NCBI GenBank assembly: GCA_964607515.1
Contig: CAZSKU010000015.1
Coordinates: 1-61,633, forward strand
Direction: 5' to 3'
Source: UBA6080 sp964607515
GTDB lineage: Bacteria; Fermentibacterota; Fermentibacteria; Fermentibacterales; JCC-6
Length of the DNA stretch: 61,633 bases
Shown here: positions 24,385-32,893 of the stretch, piece by piece
How positions within the stretch are numbered: the first letter of the stretch is position 1
How the letters are laid out: each line of letters opens with the position of its first letter
Translations under genes and position numbers: made by a program
Notes under the pieces: model-generated
What the model was told of the DNA's origin: nothing
Database searches by the model: none
What the model saw: the letters and a program-made list of their open reading frames with translations, nothing else

Positions 24385-26154
24385 CCTCCTCCTCAGAGTC
24401 AGCAGAAGAAGAACCTCCATGTCAGAAGCCCTTACGCCGGGCAGCAGCGCCGCCTCTCCAAGGGTTTCGGGTCGGTTCTTCTCTATGGCCTGTCTGGCCT
24501 CGATGGATAGCCCTCCACCCCCCTCGGGGAGCCCGGGCATGGCCACCCCCCAGTGCTCCCTGGCGGCCATGATCCTTCTGTTGTGCCTGGCCAGGTAACC
24601 GCTGTACCTGATGTCGTAGAATACCGTTCTCAGGCTGTCCATGTCGGGAGTCGTTGCCCTGTCCAGGGCGGACGAGATGTCCTCCATCCGGGTTTCCGGA
24701 CGCCGGCACAACCCCTCAAGGCCCAGTTCCCTGACTTTGCCGCCTACCCTGATCCATTCCCTTCGAAAACCCCTGGCCAGCTCCAGCCTCTTTCCCCGCA
24801 GCACCCCCAGCCTGACGCCGAAATCCATCAACCTCAGATGGGCGTTGTCCTGCCTCAGATGGAGTCTGTTCTCGGCCCTGCCCGAGAAGAGCCTGTAGGG
24901 TTCGTCTATGCCCTTCCGAACCAGGTCGTGGACCATCACGCCGAGGTAGCTCTCTTCCGGGTCCGGAACCAGCGGTTCCTCGTCCCTTGCTACCCTGCCG
25001 GCGTTGGCGCCAGCCAGCAGCCCGAGGGCGGCGGCTTCTTCGTAACCCGAGGTGCCCAGTATCTGGCCTGCGGCGAAGAGGTTCACGGTGCCGGACAGCC
25101 TCAGTGCCCCGTCAAAGGTCCCCCAGGAGAGCCTGGTGTACTCCACGGCGTAGCCGAACAGGGCGATTTCCGCCCGATCGAAGCCGGGGATGCTTCGAAG
25201 CATCCTGTACTGCACGTCCTGGGGCAGACTGGTGGACAGCCCGTTCAGGTACGAAAGCCTCGAACGGCTGGACACCGGCTCCAGATGAACGGGATGTGAG
25301 AGGCGGTCGGGAAACTTAACCGCCTTGTCCTCGAAACTCGGGCAGTACCTTGGCCCTCTGCCTCCGATGATTTTCCGGTAGAGGGGGGATCGGTCCAGGT
25401 TCTCCGTTACTGCGGCCGCGGTTTGGCGATTGGTTCTGGCCAGGTAACACCTCATGGAGTTCTTCACGGGAGATGGACTCTCTATGCTGAATCTGAAGCC
25501 GGTGTCATGGGATTCCTGGGGTTCCAGGGCGTTCAGGTTCACCGAGGAGGTAACCACCCTCGGGGAGGTGCCTGTCTTGAATCGTTCCACGTGGAACGTC
25601 AGGGAAATGAACCGGTCCAGTCCCACGGACGAGAGTCCTCCCGCCCTTCCTCCCGGCCATCTCTCGCTTCCCCGGAACAGCGTGCCGCCAAGGTAGGTTC
25701 CCGTGGCGATCACGAAAGCGTCGCCCGGAACGACGCTCCGGTCTTCCAGAAGGACACCGGTGTACCGGTCCGGCCCTCCCTCCAGCGCTGAGGCCATGCC
25801 CGGCAAGATCTCCACCCGGGAGCGCTTCAGGATCTTCGCAATAATTTCCGGATAGAAGACGGAGTCCGCCTGAATCCTGGGACCCCACACCGCGGGGCCC
25901 TTTCTGAGGTTGAGCATTCTGAACTGAACCGCGGCGGCGTCCGCGGCCTTTGCCATGGCTCCCCCCAGGGCGTCCACCTCCCGGACCAGACATCCCTTCG
26001 CCACTCCGCCTATCGCGGGATTGCACGGCATTACGGCGATCCGGTCGGGTTCCGCGGTGACAAGGACCACCCTGGCGCCTGTCCTTGCGGCGGCCAGGGC
26101 TGCCTCCACTCCGGCGTGACCTCCGCCCACCACGACAACGGTTCTATTTGCCAA
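24373..26154 (-). CDS. mnmG: tRNA uridine-34 5-carboxymethylaminomethyl modification enzyme MnmG
   Basis: 593-residue FAD enzyme (slightly short of the usual ~620). FAD-binding VVVVGGGHAGVEAALAAAR is at the N-terminus. MPCNPAIGGVAKGCLVREVDALGG, FKTGTSPRV (usually KTGTPPR) and RYCPSFEDKAVKF are present. It forms a complex with MnmE to modify wobble uridines of tRNA. Start is TTG, 11 bases inside the end of mnmE, with GAAGG about ten bases ahead. Confidence 0.95.
   Translation of the reverse strand: MANRTVVVVGGGHAGVEAALAAARTGARVVLVTAEPDRIAVMPCNPAIGGVAKGCLVREVDALGGAMAKAADAAAVQFRMLNLRKGPAVWGPRIQADSVFYPEIIAKILKRSRVEILPGMASALEGGPDRYTGVLLEDRSVVPGDAFVIATGTYLGGTLFRGSERWPGGRAGGLSSVGLDRFISLTFHVERFKTGTSPRVVTSSVNLNALEPQESHDTGFRFSIESPSPVKNSMRCYLARTNRQTAAAVTENLDRSPLYRKIIGGRGPRYCPSFEDKAVKFPDRLSHPVHLEPVSSRSRLSYLNGLSTSLPQDVQYRMLRSIPGFDRAEIALFGYAVEYTRLSWGTFDGALRLSGTVNLFAAGQILGTSGYEEAAALGLLAGANAGRVARDEEPLVPDPEESYLGVMVHDLVRKGIDEPYRLFSGRAENRLHLRQDNAHLRLMDFGVRLGVLRGKRLELARGFRREWIRVGGKVRELGLEGLCRRPETRMEDISSALDRATTPDMDSLRTVFYDIRYSGYLARHNRRIMAAREHWGVAMPGLPEGGGGLSIEARQAIEKNRPETLGEAALLPGVRASDMEVLLLLTLRRRCST
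25583..25598. promoter_or_regulatory. parS-like site 2 inside mnmG
   Basis: The palindrome GTTCCACGTGGAAC (25584-25597) keeps the CACGTG core and both arms of parS with one substitution in the usual AAAC arm. It lies 1.2 kb from site 1 within the coding sequence for the FHVERF stretch of MnmG. Confidence 0.6.
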
Positions 26155-27349
26155 CGCAGAGGACCTTCAGGGCCCTTTCCACCGCCTCCCGTCCGGGATG
26201 AAGACCTGCCAGCCCCCCGGCGATGGATTCCGCTTCCCTGAGGAGTACCGAGGCGATCTCCGGCTCTTCTCCGATCCTCAGGATGGCCTCCCCCAGGATG
26301 GCGGCGATCTCCTGCGCTTCCATCTCACCGGGGGCTTTCGCCATCCCGGCAAGTTCGCTCTTCAGCCGGTCTATCCCCTCTCCCGTGATGGAAGAGACCC
26401 GCAGCCCCTTCAGACAGTGGGTGTCGCTCCTGGATAGAACCCCGATAACGGCGGCTCCGGTATCCTTCAGTGTTTCCGGCGGTTCCTCGCCCCGGTCGCT
26501 CAACCAGAGGGCCAGATCCTCCCCGTCCATTCCGTCCAGAACCAGTTGGAGCGCCTTCACGTCAAGCCCTTCCCCGCCGAACCCCGGGGTATCCACCAGC
26601 AGAAATCTTCTGCCGTGAAGGCTCACTTCCCTTCGTGCGCCGTCCCGGGTGGTTCCCGGGCCCGGGTCCACAAGAGCCGCCTGCTCTCCGCAGAGGAGGT
26701 TCATCAGTGTGGATTTTCCGGCGTTCACCCGGCCGGTGATGAACACCCTGACCAACCTCTGCAGCCTTCTTGAGATAAACGTCACCCGCTCCGCCGCCTC
26801 GATGCACTCCTGCATGGGGCCTCGGCAGTCCTCCATCTCCAGGGAACCCTCTTCCTGAAACTCTATCGCCCCTTCCAGGGCTTCCAGTGCTTTGGACACC
26901 TTCTCCAGAAGCCGGGATACGGCCCGTTCCATGGGCTCCACCCTTCTTCCGGTCTCCGTGGCCGCCGCCAGCTCCATTATCCGTTCTTCGGATATCCTGC
27001 CGTTTCTCCACGCCCTTCCGGTGAACTCCCCCGGGAGAGCGATCCGGGCGCCGGCCCCGATGAGGGCCGTCATCAGCAATGAAGTCCCTTCGGGAATCCC
27101 GTGGCAGATCAGTTCCACCATCTCTTCCCCGGTGTAGCTCCTGTCCGCAGGCCAACCCAGTGCAACGGTCTCCCCCGAACCAGGCATTGTAAGAAGTGCC
27201 CTGCGCATACCGGAAAGCCTTCCTCGGGGCACCTTTGCCAGATTCTCCACCAACCCGGCGCACCCCTGGCCGGACACCCTGACGACGGCCAGGGCCGACA
27301 GCCCCGGCGGAGTGGCCAGGGCCGCGATAATGTCCCTCTGCTGGTTCAC
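26144..27349 (-). CDS. mnmE: tRNA modification GTPase MnmE
   Basis: 401 residues (usual ~450). The N-terminal folate-binding domain starts DIIAALATPPGLSALAVVRVSG, and the C-terminus ends with the catalytic CVGK. The inserted GTPase domain has G1 GRVNAGKSTLMN and GTTRDGA, but G3 is DTPGF (usually DTAG) and the G4 base-recognition motif NKxD appears as SRSD. The GTG start at 27349 overlaps the yidC stop as GTGA; the open frame further upstream is a shadow of yidC. Confidence 0.92.
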   Translation of the reverse strand: MNQQRDIIAALATPPGLSALAVVRVSGQGCAGLVENLAKVPRGRLSGMRRALLTMPGSGETVALGWPADRSYTGEEMVELICHGIPEGTSLLMTALIGAGARIALPGEFTGRAWRNGRISEERIMELAAATETGRRVEPMERAVSRLLEKVSKALEALEGAIEFQEEGSLEMEDCRGPMQECIEAAERVTFISRRLQRLVRVFITGRVNAGKSTLMNLLCGEQAALVDPGPGTTRDGARREVSLHGRRFLLVDTPGFGGEGLDVKALQLVLDGMDGEDLALWLSDRGEEPPETLKDTGAAVIGVLSRSDTHCLKGLRVSSITGEGIDRLKSELAGMAKAPGEMEAQEIAAILGEAILRIGEEPEIASVLLREAESIAGGLAGLHPGREAVERALKVLCVGK

Positions 27350-28905
27350 CGGGGCTCTTCGGCCTCCAGCTTCTTCTTGATGAGTTCCTGGTGGCCCATG
27401 GTCAGCAGGTTGTACACCATCCAGTAGAGATTCAGCCCGGCGGCGAATTTCATGAAGATGTAGCTCATGAAGACCGACATAAGGTACATCATCCCCTTCT
27501 GCTGCTGCATGGATGCGGAGCTCATCCTCTGCTGGATGATCATGAACGCCCCGGTGACAAGCGCCAGCAGACCGATTCCCTGAAGGCCGAGGATGGGTGA
27601 CTGGAAGGGAATGAGTATCTCGGGCCTTGAAAGGTCGGTGATCCACAGGGCGAAGGGTGCGCCCCGAAGCTCCACGGCGTTGGCAAGAACCCGGTACATG
27701 GCGAAGAAGACGGGCATTTGAAGGAGCATGGGAAGGCATCCGCCAAGGGGATTCGCTCCGGATTCCTTGTACAGCTTCTGCATGGCCTGCTGCTGTTTCT
27801 GGGGATCGGCGGCGTATTTCTGCTGTATTTCCTTGATCGCCGGCGAAAGCTTCTGCATCTTCTGCATAGCCACGAAGCTCTTCTTCGTCAGGGGCATCAT
27901 TAAAAGCTTCAGAGTGATCGCCAGGACGATGATGCGCAGTCCCCAGTTGTCCATGAAGGAAAGAACCCGGTCCAGATACAGGAAGATCAGCTGCGCCAGC
28001 TGTCGAATAACCGGGAAGCCGAAGTCTACCATCTGTTCGGTTCCGTTTCCCAGTTCGGACAGCACGGTGTAACTCACCGGACCCGCGTAGACCGTGGCTA
28101 AGGAGGTCTCCAGGGACACTCCGGGGGATCCTCCCTCCCCGGGAGTAACAAATCCCTCCACCCTCTCCCGGTCGCCGGGCAGAAGAATGATTGTGAAATA
28201 TCGGCTTGCGACGGCCACCCACCGGCTGTTGCCGGTCCCGCCCAGAGCCTCTACGTCTGTGGACTTCTTCTTCACCATCTTGTTGGTGTACCAGTATGCG
28301 CTGAAGTATTGACGCATGTCTGGGCCGTCCTCGGTAACCGGCAGAACTCCGGGCTGTACCCCGATCATCCCGTAAAGCCCTTCTTCCCGAAGGTCGAAGG
28401 CGTACGACCCTTCCCGGAAGGTGTACACTCTCCTGGCGGGCCCCGCGGTCAGCACGATTTCCGCTTCCCCGTCAACCATCACGGTGTCCGGGGATTCGCA
28501 GGCGAAAACCGGGGATCCGGCTTCTCCACCCTCGATCGCAAGCCACGGCTTCTCAGCCAGATCCACCTCTTCCCCGGGGTTACCTTCGAAATCGGGATAT
28601 CCCGTCAGGCGCCATCTCGTAACGGCGCCGCCCAGGGTCGATATTCCAGCGTCAACCAGAATCGAATCACCGCTCATTATCAGCACAGTGATGCTCCTGG
28701 GCTCAACACCTGTAACCGGGATCGTCGTTTCACCGGCGGGGGCCTCGGGGGGCTGTTCCAGCGCCGGAGTCATTTCCTGCGCCGTATCAGAGGTTTCTTC
28801 GCCGCCCGTGTTCCTTCCCGGAGAGGCCAGCATCCAGCTGATCAAAAGAACAGCCATCATCAGCACCGCAGCAAGGATCATTCTTGAGTGGTCACTCATC
28901 GCCAT
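27346..28905 (-). CDS. yidC: Membrane protein insertase YidC (Gram-negative long form)
   Basis: 519 residues. A TM anchor lies near residues 8-25, followed by a Ser/Thr/Pro-rich linker, a large periplasmic domain (about residues 60-300), and the conserved insertase core with five TM segments (LTKKSFVAMQKMQKLSPAI, NPLGGCLPMLLQMPVFFAMY, LNLYWMVYNLLTMGHQ). The long periplasmic domain implies an outer-membrane organism. Start choice: the ATG at 28905 has GGAGG nine bases ahead; neighbouring ATGs at 28914 and 28899 are less well placed. Confidence 0.93.
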   Translation of the reverse strand: MAMSDHSRMILAAVLMMAVLLISWMLASPGRNTGGEETSDTAQEMTPALEQPPEAPAGETTIPVTGVEPRSITVLIMSGDSILVDAGISTLGGAVTRWRLTGYPDFEGNPGEEVDLAEKPWLAIEGGEAGSPVFACESPDTVMVDGEAEIVLTAGPARRVYTFREGSYAFDLREEGLYGMIGVQPGVLPVTEDGPDMRQYFSAYWYTNKMVKKKSTDVEALGGTGNSRWVAVASRYFTIILLPGDRERVEGFVTPGEGGSPGVSLETSLATVYAGPVSYTVLSELGNGTEQMVDFGFPVIRQLAQLIFLYLDRVLSFMDNWGLRIIVLAITLKLLMMPLTKKSFVAMQKMQKLSPAIKEIQQKYAADPQKQQQAMQKLYKESGANPLGGCLPMLLQMPVFFAMYRVLANAVELRGAPFALWITDLSRPEILIPFQSPILGLQGIGLLALVTGAFMIIQQRMSSASMQQQKGMMYLMSVFMSYIFMKFAAGLNLYWMVYNLLTMGHQELIKKKLEAEEPR

Positions 28906-29125
28906 CTCGCTCATCCTCCGGCACGGGGTCGTATCCGCCCCTGTTCCATGGGTTGCATCTGACAATCCTCTTCAGGGCCAGCCATGTACCCCTGGCCGGA
29001 CCGAACCTTTCCACCGCGGTTCTGGCGTAGCTGCTGCAGGACGGCTCGAACCTGCACGCCGGGGGAAACAGGGGAGACAAAAACCTCCTGTACAGGTCTA
29101 TCATCAGGAGAATCACCGTTTTCAC
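28892..29125 (-). CDS. yidD: Membrane protein insertion efficiency factor YidD
   Basis: 77-residue YidD. All hallmarks are visible: LIDLYRR-type start, FLSPLFPPACRFEPSCSSYA, and RIVRCNPWNRGGYDPVP. The GTG start at 29125 overlaps the rnpA stop as GTGA. It acts beside YidC in inserting inner-membrane proteins. Confidence 0.93.
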   Translation of the reverse strand: MKTVILLMIDLYRRFLSPLFPPACRFEPSCSSYARTAVERFGPARGTWLALKRIVRCNPWNRGGYDPVPEDERDGDE

Positions 29126-29499
29126 CGGGACGCTTCCGACACCAGACGGTTGAAATCCTCCAGAAGAAATCGCCACCGGATCTCCGCCAGCTTCACACAA
29201 GGGCTGACTACCGCGTCGAATCCTTCTCCCAGTTCACTTTCCCTGGCCAGCTGCCTCAGCCTTCTGCGGAACAGGTTTCTCTCCACCGCTCCGCCGGTCT
29301 TCTTGGATACGGAAAACCCCAGGCGTATAACGCCCAGGGTATTTCCGCAGTAACAAGCCCTGATTACGGCGCCCCTGAACCTGCGTCCGGTTCTTAGAAG
29401 GCGCACGAAATCCGGGGTTTTTTTCAGGGAGAAGGTCGAGGCTCCGGTATCGCGTGCCCTATGGCACCAGTCTCTTCCGGCCCTTCCTTCTTCTGGCAT
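29122..29499 (-). CDS. rnpA: Ribonuclease P protein component
   Basis: 125 residues. The RNR motif region is AVERNLFRRRLRQLARE, and the N-terminal part contains FSLKKTPDFVRLLRTGRRFRG. The only good start is the ATG at 29499, which lies 41 bases inside rpmH in another frame and has AGGAAGG six bases upstream. The overlap therefore looks real, adding about 15 residues to the normal N-terminus. It matures tRNA 5' ends with the RNase P RNA (not in this window). Confidence 0.9.
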   Translation of the reverse strand: MPEEGRAGRDWCHRARDTGASTFSLKKTPDFVRLLRTGRRFRGAVIRACYCGNTLGVIRLGFSVSKKTGGAVERNLFRRRLRQLARESELGEGFDAVVSPCVKLAEIRWRFLLEDFNRLVSEASR

Positions 29500-29593
29500 T
29501 CAGAACCTTCCTGCCGCCCCGGGTGGCCATCCTGGCCCTGAACCCATGTCTCCGTACCCTGGAGATCCTGCTGGGTTGATAGGTTCTCTTCAT
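29459..29593 (-). CDS. rpmH: 50S ribosomal protein L34
   Basis: 44 residues, the standard size, beginning MKRTYQPSRISRVRRHGFRA and ending RKGRKRLVP. It is the first gene of the origin-proximal minus-strand operon, 70-odd bases downstream of a near-consensus promoter. Confidence 0.97.
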   Translation of the reverse strand: MKRTYQPSRISRVRRHGFRARMATRGGRKVLNARRRKGRKRLVP

Positions 29594-29672
29594 AACCCGT
29601 TCCTTCTCGAACTCCGCCGGCACCGAAAGGCCCCGGGGGGAATGCAATTTTCGTATTCCAATGGGAAGCGGA

Positions 29673-29701
29673 ATTTTACTACTCCGACCCCTGCTTGTCA
29701 A
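29673..29701 (-). promoter_or_regulatory. Promoter of rpmH-rnpA-yidDC-mnmEG-rsmG-parAB
   Basis: On the minus strand a perfect TTGACA (29701-29696) and TAAAAT (29678-29673) are 17 bases apart. The predicted start near 29666 gives a leader of about 72 bases to rpmH. All nine genes downstream overlap or nearly touch, so this probably drives the whole operon. Confidence 0.75.
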
Positions 29702-29811
29702 CCTTTTCCAGGCCCTTGTCATCCCGGAAGAAATCAACATGTTTTGGTCTGCCCGGGAATCAAGGGTTTTACATTCTTTTGCGTTTCAACTACTTGGCTG
29801 TTCGACGGGGG

Positions 29812-29820
29812 TGTGGATAA
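29812..29820 (-). promoter_or_regulatory. Perfect DnaA box upstream of dnaA
   Basis: TGTGGATAA (TTATCCACA on the minus strand) lies 56 bases before the dnaA start, in the 282-base rpmH-dnaA spacer. It suits DnaA autoregulation or an origin sub-region. The rest of this spacer is AT-richer than its surroundings; apart from the rpmH promoter I saw no other clear element. Confidence 0.7.
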
Positions 29821-29875
29821 CGATGTTGATTTGTTCAGACCGTATTGCCGGCATTCATTTTACGAACCCGGTTCC

Positions 29876-31204
29876 ATGTCTTCCCTGACGGAATCCCCCG
29901 AGGCCGCCTGGACCGAGTGCCTGGCCAGGGCCAGGGAGGGGATGGGCCTGGACACCTTCAACTCCTGGCTGGCCGGCGCCCGTTTCGCGGGCTTCGAGTA
30001 CGGCACCTTCACGGTGGAATTCAAGGACGATTTCAGCGCGGGATTCGTTTCCGCACACTTCTCCGACCGGTTGCGGGGAATACTGGCCGGTCTACTGGAA
30101 TGTCCGGACCTGCACTTCAGGGCGATCTCCGCACCGAAGTCCGTTCCATCCACCCGCCGGGACGCCCTGCTGCCATCCATGCTCAGGCCGTCCTACACCT
30201 TCGAGCGGTTCATAGTGGACGACAACAACAGGCTCGCCTACGCCACGGCCATGTCCGCGGCGAAAAACATGGGATCCGACCTGGCAAACCCCCTGTTCAT
30301 CTACGGGGGCGTGGGGCTGGGGAAGACCCATCTGATCCAGGCCGTTGCCCACTACGTCATCACTCACAGCCCCGACCTGGCGGTGATGTACATCTCCAGC
30401 GAAGAATTCGTCACCAGGCTCGTAACCGCCCTGACAACTGGCAACAAGAGCACTATGGAGGTATTCGAGAGCAGATTCAGGGACGTGCACTACCTGCTCA
30501 TGGACGACGTGCAGTTCCTGGCGGGAAAGGACGTGAGCGAACACAAGCTGTTCCATATCTTCAACAACCTGTACCTTCAGGGACGTCAGATAGTGCTCAC
30601 CTCCGACAGGCCCCCCCACGAGATCGAACCCCTGGAGGAAAGGCTTGTTTCCAGGTTCCAGTCGGGAATAGTGGCGGACATCAAACCTCCCGGCTTCGAG
30701 ACCAGGGTGGCCATCCTCTCCCAGATCACCAGGGAACGCAGGATAACGATAGACGAGGACACCCTTTATTTCATCGCCGAATCGGTTAAGTCCAACGTCA
30801 GGCAGTTGGAGGGGGTGGTGAACCTTCTGTCCGTGCGGTCCCAGGTTCTCAACATGTCCATCACCCGGGAGCTGGTCCGCACCATTATTGCAGAGTATCT
30901 CGGCGCGGGAACCAGACACCTGAATCCCGGCAGCATCACAGGCGCCGTGGCGGAGGCCTTCTCCATCAATCCCGCTCTCATCCGCGGAAAGCAGCGGAAG
31001 AGGGATGTGCTGGTTCCCCGCCAGGCTGCCATGATGCTCATCAGGGAGCTTACCGACACGCCCCTCACCGAAATCGGCCGTTTCTTCTCCGGAAGAGATC
31101 ATTCCACGGTTTTGAACTCGATTGCCAGAATCAAGGAGATGGTCGCCGAGAACCCATCCCTGAAAAGAAAGATCCAGGATATCCGCGAGAGCCTTACCAG
31201 CTGA
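29876..31204 (+). CDS. dnaA: Chromosomal replication initiator DnaA
   Basis: 442 residues. Domain I is at residues ~1-80 and linker domain II is very short. The AAA+ domain has Walker A GGVGLGKTHL and Walker B YLLMDDVQFL. The domain IV DNA-binding signature is in RGKQRKRDVLVPRQAAMML and FFSGRDHSTVLNSI. The frame is open upstream to 29546, but only the ATG at 29876 gives a normal N-terminus; it lacks a strong ribosome binding site, so initiation may be weak. Confidence 0.95.
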   Translation: MSSLTESPEAAWTECLARAREGMGLDTFNSWLAGARFAGFEYGTFTVEFKDDFSAGFVSAHFSDRLRGILAGLLECPDLHFRAISAPKSVPSTRRDALLPSMLRPSYTFERFIVDDNNRLAYATAMSAAKNMGSDLANPLFIYGGVGLGKTHLIQAVAHYVITHSPDLAVMYISSEEFVTRLVTALTTGNKSTMEVFESRFRDVHYLLMDDVQFLAGKDVSEHKLFHIFNNLYLQGRQIVLTSDRPPHEIEPLEERLVSRFQSGIVADIKPPGFETRVAILSQITRERRITIDEDTLYFIAESVKSNVRQLEGVVNLLSVRSQVLNMSITRELVRTIIAEYLGAGTRHLNPGSITGAVAEAFSINPALIRGKQRKRDVLVPRQAAMMLIRELTDTPLTEIGRFFSGRDHSTVLNSIARIKEMVAENPSLKRKIQDIRESLTS

Positions 31205-31454
31205 TGATGTGGAAAACCCTGCCCGAAACGGTGTATCCCTTTGTGGATATCTGGTGGAATGCAATTCCGGCTTCCCGGGTGTGGAGAAACACGGTTTCAC
31301 AATTCCGATTCCCACAAACCGCCGACATCCGGAATCCCTTGCCCTCCATGGCCGGAGCCTTACTTTTCCACAACTCCACAAGTATAATTGTGATGACTAT
31401 TCTTTAGATGTTTGAACCTAATCTTGCCGTAATCCTGTGGAAGGAGAGATACGC
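31205..31454. other. Probable oriC: DnaA-box cluster between dnaA and dnaN
   Basis: This 250-base spacer carries at least six DnaA-box-like 9-mers: TGTGGAAAA (31208-31216), TGTGGATAT (31242-31250), TGTGGAGAA (31280-31288), TTTTCCACA (31364-31372), AACTCCACA (31372-31380) and TGTGGAAGG (31436-31444). AT-rich sequence follows the fourth and fifth (31381-31415), a candidate unwinding element. The gene context (rpmH-parAB on one side, dnaN-gyrBA on the other) is the classic origin arrangement. Confidence 0.65.
31364..31388 (+). promoter_or_regulatory. Candidate dnaN promoter overlapped by DnaA boxes
   Basis: A perfect TATAAT (31383-31388) lies 66 bases before dnaN. The -35 position (31360-31365, TTACTT) is poor and is overlapped by two adjoining DnaA boxes (31364-31380), suggesting control of dnaN by DnaA. 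Confidence 0.45.
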
Positions 31455-32567
31455 ATGGTGAAGCTTCTCGTGTCCTACGGCGATCTGCTCAAGGGTCTCA
31501 GCATTGTCGCCAACGCCCTTCCCCCGAAAACCAGCCTTCCATCCCTGACGAACATCCTCCTGGAGACCGAATCGGACAGACTTCGCCTGTCCGCCACCGA
31601 CCTGGACACCTCCGTAATCACTTCGGTGCCCGCAACCATCAGCACCCAGGGATCGGTGGCGCTTCCGGGCAAGAAGCTTCTCGAGATCGTAAAGGAGCTT
31701 CCCGGCGGGGACATACACATAGGCGGATCCGGAAGCAGGATCACAATCTCCTGCGGAAACAGCAATTTCGTCCTCGCCGGCAGCAGCCGGGAAACCTTCC
31801 CATCGCTTCCTTCGTCGTCGGATGTCTCGTTCACGGAACTGCCCCTGAAGGCCGTGTCCGAGGCGGTTCGAAAGACGGCGTTCGCGGTTGCATCCGACGA
31901 CTACAGACCCGCACTCAACGGCGCCCTCTGGAAGATGGGATCGTCGGGGCTGGAAATGGTGGCTACCGACGGTCACCGCCTTGCCAGAATGAGGCTGGGC
32001 TCGGTTTCCTCGGACAAGCCCCTGGAGGCCATTGTAGCACCCAAGGCCCTGAACCTTCTCGGCCGGCTCGGTGAGGACGAGAGCATCCTGCTGGGCTCGC
32101 AGGGAACCCAGATATGTTTCAAGTCCGGAGAAACGGCCGTCTTCAGCCGCATCATAGAAGGCCCCTACCCTCCCTACGAGAAGGTGATCCCTTCGGAGAA
32201 CCCCCACGTGCTCACCGCCGGCAGGATTGATCTGATCGCAAGCCTCAGGAGAATGAGGATCATCGCCAATCCGGCAACCCACCAGGTGCGTTTCACCCTT
32301 GAACCAGGCAAGATGATCCTTCAGGCGGAGAACACCGACGCAGGCGAAGCCAGAGAGGAACTGCAGGCACGTTTCGAGTCCGATCCGCTCCAGATAGCAT
32401 TCAACGGGGATTTTCTCATGGAGATCCTCAAGAACATGGACAGCGAATCGGTAATCCTCAGGATACGGGACGGCGCCACCGCCGTGGTGATAGAGGAACT
32501 GGAGCAGGAGTCCGGAGTGGACTACCTGGCCCTGCTCATGCCGGTGCGCCTGGCGAACGCCGTATGA
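31455..32567 (+). CDS. dnaN: DNA polymerase III sliding clamp (beta subunit)
   Basis: 370 residues, the normal length, with three repeated clamp domains. Recognisable stretches are SLTNILLETESDRLRLSATDLD, RPALNGALWKM with VATDGHRLARM, and the C-terminal LALLMPVRLANAV. ATG at 31455 has AAGGAGAG six bases upstream. Confidence 0.95.
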   Translation: MVKLLVSYGDLLKGLSIVANALPPKTSLPSLTNILLETESDRLRLSATDLDTSVITSVPATISTQGSVALPGKKLLEIVKELPGGDIHIGGSGSRITISCGNSNFVLAGSSRETFPSLPSSSDVSFTELPLKAVSEAVRKTAFAVASDDYRPALNGALWKMGSSGLEMVATDGHRLARMRLGSVSSDKPLEAIVAPKALNLLGRLGEDESILLGSQGTQICFKSGETAVFSRIIEGPYPPYEKVIPSENPHVLTAGRIDLIASLRRMRIIANPATHQVRFTLEPGKMILQAENTDAGEAREELQARFESDPLQIAFNGDFLMEILKNMDSESVILRIRDGATAVVIEELEQESGVDYLALLMPVRLANAV

Positions 32568-32573
32568 CGGAAG

Positions 32574-32870
32574 GTGCTCCCTCCCTTGAGGAAAGTTGCC
32601 GACATTCTCGAGTCCATGGGTTCCCGGCGGGAGTACCACGACGGATACCATCGCAGCGAAGCTCTTGAACTCTGGGCATCCGCCGTCGGCTCTCCGCTCA
32701 ATCAAATGAGCTTTCCCACGGGTTTCGAAGAGGACGTGCTTCTGGTTTCCGCCGGGCATCCGGCCGTGGCCATGGAGATTCGGTCGAGGTCGTCCGAGAT
32801 CCTCGAGAAGCTGAATCATCTGGCCGGAAGAGCGCTGTTCAGAAAGATAATCGTAAAGATTTCCCAGTAG
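32574..32870 (+). CDS. DciA-like (DUF721) helicase-loading protein
   Basis: 98 residues matching the DUF721/DciA family: an N-terminal helix followed by ELWASAVGSPLNQ and a KH-like fold (LLVSAGHPAVAMEIRS, SSEILEKLN, KIIVKIS). DciA proteins assist loading of the replicative helicase in bacteria that lack DnaC/DnaI. The position between dnaN and gyrB is typical. GTG at 32574 or TTG at 32586 could start it; GGAAGG (32569-32574) fits the TTG better. Confidence 0.8.
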   Translation: MLPPLRKVADILESMGSRREYHDGYHRSEALELWASAVGSPLNQMSFPTGFEEDVLLVSAGHPAVAMEIRSRSSEILEKLNHLAGRALFRKIIVKISQ

Positions 32871-32893
32871 TCACCGGAAAGGCATGACAAGGT

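Noticed and set aside
26144..28222. 692-codon frame suggesting an N-terminally extended MnmE
   Set aside because: The extra 290 codons are antiparallel-free shadow of yidC in another frame; the family N-terminus begins exactly at the GTG at 27349.
29546..29875. In-frame extension of DnaA by 110 codons
   Set aside because: It would cross the rpmH promoter and a DnaA box, and its sequence has no DnaA similarity.
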